DNA from: Brevundimonas huaxiensis
GTDB lineage: Bacteria > Pseudomonadota > Alphaproteobacteria > Caulobacterales > Caulobacteraceae
Reading direction: 5' to 3'
Length of the DNA: 64,000 nucleotides
Assembly (NCBI RefSeq): GCF_014218725.1
Contig: NZ_JABBJE010000005.1
Span: 1 to 64,000 of the forward strand
Shown: piece by piece, positions 61,678 to 64,000 of the stretch
Layout of the letters: each line of letters opens with the position of its first letter
How positions within the stretch are numbered: position 1 is the first letter of the stretch
Notes under the pieces: generated by a model
The model's input: the letters and a program-made list of their open reading frames with translations, nothing else
Database searches by the model: none
Told to the model about the DNA's origin: nothing
Made by a program: the position numbers and the translations under genes

Positions 61678-62616
61678 TCAGACCAGATACTGTTCGTGGA
61701 CGGCCGCGGCCAGGGCGTTGTTCTCGTTCAGGAAGCTCTGGATGTATTCGTGCAGGCCGGACTGGAAAATGTCTTCGATCTTGGCCTCGTTGAACTGGCT
61801 GAGGCGATTGGAGGCCAGCCGTTGCGCCGGGCCGCGCCGGCCGTAATCGGTGGCAAGCTTCTCCAGATAACTGACGATCATGCCCTGACACGAGGCCAGC
61901 GAACGCGGCATCTGGCGGTTCAGCACCAACAGGTCCGCCACCAGCCAGGGCCGCACGCTTTCACGGTAGACCCAGCGATAGGCGGTCAGGGCCGAAACCT
62001 CGCGCAGCAGGGTCGTCCACTGGAAATAGTCCAACTGCCCCCCGACCCGTTCGCCGGGCGGCAGAAGCAGGTGATATTTAACGTCCAGCAGACGCGCGGT
62101 GTTGTCGGCCCGCTCGATCGCCATGCCCAGTCGCAGGAACCAGTAGGCGTCATTGCGCAGCATGGTCCGCGACGAGGCGCCCTCCACAGCCAGGGATGTC
62201 GATTTCACGAAGTCGAGGAAGTTGGTGAAGTCGTCGCGCTTGGTCGGTTCGCCCAGCTCGTTCAGACCGTTCCAGGCGCCGTTGATCGCCTCCCACAGTT
62301 CGATGGTCAGGGCGGTGCGCACCGAACGCGCATTGGTCCGCGCCTTGGTGATGCAGGCCTTGATCGAGGTCGGATTGTCGAAGCCGAAGGCCAGATATTC
62401 CCGCACGGACTTTTCCGACACGGTCCGCCCGGTCGCATCGAAGCCGGCCTTGACCCCCGACGAGGCGATGGCCCCGGCCCAGGCGGTGACGGCGGCCTGA
62501 TCTTTCGCCGGCAGGGCAGCCAGACGGATCGCCGCCTCCAGAATTCGGGCCAGGAAGTCCGCCCGCTCCATGTAGCGGCCGGTCCAGTAGAGGCTGTCTG
62601 CGGTGCGTGAAAGCAT
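61678..62616 (-). CDS. Alpha-E domain protein
   Basis: 312 residues, all-alpha, beginning MLSRTADSLYWTGRYMERADFLARILEAAI, the alpha-E family start. Further conserved segments are SVREYLAFGFDNPTSIKACITKARTNARSVRTALTIELWEAIN and LRLGMAIERADNTARLLDVKYHLLLP. Alpha-E proteins are always found next to, or fused with, the circularly permuted ATP-grasp enzyme and probably assist its peptide ligation. ATG overlaps the ATP-grasp stop (TGATG). Confidence 0.94.
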   Translation of the reverse strand: MLSRTADSLYWTGRYMERADFLARILEAAIRLAALPAKDQAAVTAWAGAIASSGVKAGFDATGRTVSEKSVREYLAFGFDNPTSIKACITKARTNARSVRTALTIELWEAINGAWNGLNELGEPTKRDDFTNFLDFVKSTSLAVEGASSRTMLRNDAYWFLRLGMAIERADNTARLLDVKYHLLLPPGERVGGQLDYFQWTTLLREVSALTAYRWVYRESVRPWLVADLLVLNRQMPRSLASCQGMIVSYLEKLATDYGRRGPAQRLASNRLSQFNEAKIEDIFQSGLHEYIQSFLNENNALAAAVHEQYLV

Positions 62617-64000
62617 CAGTTGTCCAGCACCCAGGTGTCCTTGGTTCCGCCGCCCTGGCTGGAGTTCACCACCAGCGACCCTTCCTTCAGCGCCACTCGC
62701 GTCAGGCCGCCGGGCGCGACGCGCACGCCGGCCGGGCTGGACAGGACGAACGGCCTGAGATCGACGTGGCGGGGCGACAGGGCGCCGCCGTTCAGCGTGG
62801 GGGCCGTCGACAGGCTCAGCGTCGGCTGGGCGATGAAGTCGTCGGGATCGGCGATCAGCTTGGCGCGGAAATCCTCGATCTCGGCCTTGGTCGAGGTCGG
62901 CCCGACCAGCATGCCGTAGCCGCCCGATCCGCCGACTTCCTTGACCACCAGTTCCGGCAGCTTATCCAGCACTTCCTTCAGGGCGTCCGGCTCGCGACAG
63001 CGCCAGGTCGGCACGTTCTGCAGGATGGCGTCCTCGCCCGTGAAGAAGCGGATGATCTCGGGCATGTAGGTATAGACGGCCTTGTCGTCGGCCACGCCCG
63101 TGCCGACCGCATTAGCCAGGGTCACGCGCCCGGCGAAATAGGCCGACATCAGCCCCGGCACCCCGATTGTGGAGTTTGGCATGAAGGTCAGGGGATCGAG
63201 GAAGTCGTCATCGATGCGGCGATAGATGACGTCGACGCGCTTGGGCCCTTCTGTCGTGCGCATGAAGACCGTGTCGTCATTGACGAACAGGTCCGTGCCC
63301 TGAACCAGCTCGACGCCCAGCTTATCGGCCAGGAAGCTATGCTCGTAGTAGGCCGAGTTGAAGGGGCCGGGCGTCAGCACGACGATCGTCGGATCCGCCC
63401 CTGCACCCGCCGGCGCCGAAGCCTGCAGCGAGCGCAGCAGCATGTCGGTGTAGATCTCGACGGGACGCACGGCGTGTTCCGCGAACAGGTCGGGGAACAG
63501 CCGCATCATCATCTCGCGGTTCTCCAGCATATAGGAGACGCCCGACGGCGTGCGGCAGTTGTCTTCGAGAACATAGAAGCCGTCCTCGCCCGTGCGCACC
63601 AGATCAACGCCCGAGATATGGCACCAGACGTCGCCCGGTGGACGACGCCCCTGCATCTCCGGCCGATAATGCGGATTGGTCAGGATCAGATCGGCCGGGA
63701 CGATGCCCGCCTTGATGCAGTCCTGCGGTCCATAGATGTCTTTCAGGAAGGCGTTGATGGCGGTGACCCGCTGCTTCAGCCCCTTTTCCAGACCACCCCA
63801 TTCGTCCGCGCCGATGATGCGCGGCACGACATCGAAAGGGATCAGCCGTTCATTGGATTCCTCGTCGCCGTAGACGGCGAAGGTCACGCCCATGCGGCGG
63901 AAGAACAGCTCCGCCTGGCGCGAGCGCGCTTGCAGCAAATCGGCCGGCGCGTTTTCCAGCCACGCCGCCAGCGTCTTGTAGCTGTCGCGGATCGCACCCG
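62616..64000 (-). CDS. Circularly permuted ATP-grasp enzyme of the Anbu cluster (5' end outside window)
   Basis: At least 461 residues are visible; the frame stays open to the right edge (…GAIRDSYKTLAAWLENAPADLL…), so the TTG at 63938 is not the start and roughly 10-20 N-terminal residues are missing. Motifs: FFRRMGVTFAVYGDEESNERLIPFDVVPRII, KALNP-type stretch QRVTAINAFLKDIYGPQDCIKAGIVPADLIL, VLEDNCRTPSGVSYMLENR, and KEVGGSGGYGMLVGP (ATP loop). Circularly permuted ATP-grasps of this family are predicted to ligate amino acids or peptides. It heads the operon with alpha-E, transglutaminase and Anbu. Confidence 0.93.
   Translation of the reverse strand, partial: GAIRDSYKTLAAWLENAPADLLQARSRQAELFFRRMGVTFAVYGDEESNERLIPFDVVPRIIGADEWGGLEKGLKQRVTAINAFLKDIYGPQDCIKAGIVPADLILTNPHYRPEMQGRRPPGDVWCHISGVDLVRTGEDGFYVLEDNCRTPSGVSYMLENREMMMRLFPDLFAEHAVRPVEIYTDMLLRSLQASAPAGAGADPTIVVLTPGPFNSAYYEHSFLADKLGVELVQGTDLFVNDDTVFMRTTEGPKRVDVIYRRIDDDFLDPLTFMPNSTIGVPGLMSAYFAGRVTLANAVGTGVADDKAVYTYMPEIIRFFTGEDAILQNVPTWRCREPDALKEVLDKLPELVVKEVGGSGGYGMLVGPTSTKAEIEDFRAKLIADPDDFIAQPTLSLSTAPTLNGGALSPRHVDLRPFVLSSPAGVRVAPGGLTRVALKEGSLVVNSSQGGGTKDTWVLDN

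Overview
The window is high-GC chromosomal DNA of an alphaproteobacterium, most likely Caulobacterales and probably Brevundimonas-like. The support is a PleC-like cell-cycle kinase preceded by a TTAA-N7-TTAA CtrA box and GANTC sites, many TonB-dependent receptors, a zinc-ligand-free DnaG of an alphaproteobacterial type, and secreted proteins of Caulobacterales style. I saw no rRNA or tRNA genes, no CRISPR array and no prophage. Coding density is high, and no gap exceeds 300 bases.

Layout, left to right. 1-2035: an IS3-like element end, a truncated restriction endonuclease start and an apparently orphaned N6-adenine DNA methyltransferase. 2117-18105: housekeeping and transport genes (lepA, an RND adaptor/pump pair, a HisKA_2 sensor kinase, a TonB receptor, nhaA, ynfA, a TrmJ-like methyltransferase, an S1/P1-like nuclease and a Kef-type antiporter). 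18270-24295: a von Willebrand (VWA) protein with a long polyproline tract, a CBS protein, a small conserved protein, the PleC-like kinase and a small secreted protein. 24365-32112: thiolase, a flavin-reductase fusion, and then a two-armed divergent locus equivalent to E. coli yjfIJKLMC (DUF1190, DUF350 and DUF2491 on one arm; DUF2170, PspA and a glutathionylspermidine-synthase-like ATP-grasp on the other).

32219-39328: dusA, several envelope proteins (one with two tandem domains), an Mpo1-like protein, a MITE-like inverted-repeat element, a DEAD-box helicase with a structured leader, a 69-residue flagellar-rod-like protein and an HxlR regulator. 39377-45659: a VOC/SRPBCC/PhnB/DUF1428 gene string, the NHEJ pair ku and ligD sharing one CTAG as their stop codons, an extensin-family protein and a DUF2256 protein. 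45671-52173: rpoD and dnaG, then divergent ldcA and mpl, a peptidoglycan-recycling pair.

52196-59980 (all minus strand) is an iron-acquisition region: flavodoxin-type reductase, ApbE, DUF4198, DUF2271, PepSY protein, PiuC-like oxygenase and a siderophore-type TonB receptor. Three TTGCGA-N5-TYGCAA palindromes, interpreted as Fur boxes, lie before the PepSY gene and before the receptor. 59986-64000 is the Anbu operon: Anbu proteasome-like peptidase, transglutaminase, alpha-E protein and a circularly permuted ATP-grasp enzyme that runs off the right edge.

The parts most worth follow-up are the split ATP-grasp/PspA/DUF350 locus, the Anbu operon, the CtrA/GANTC promoter of the PleC-like kinase, the shared iron palindromes, and the disarmed restriction system at the left edge.
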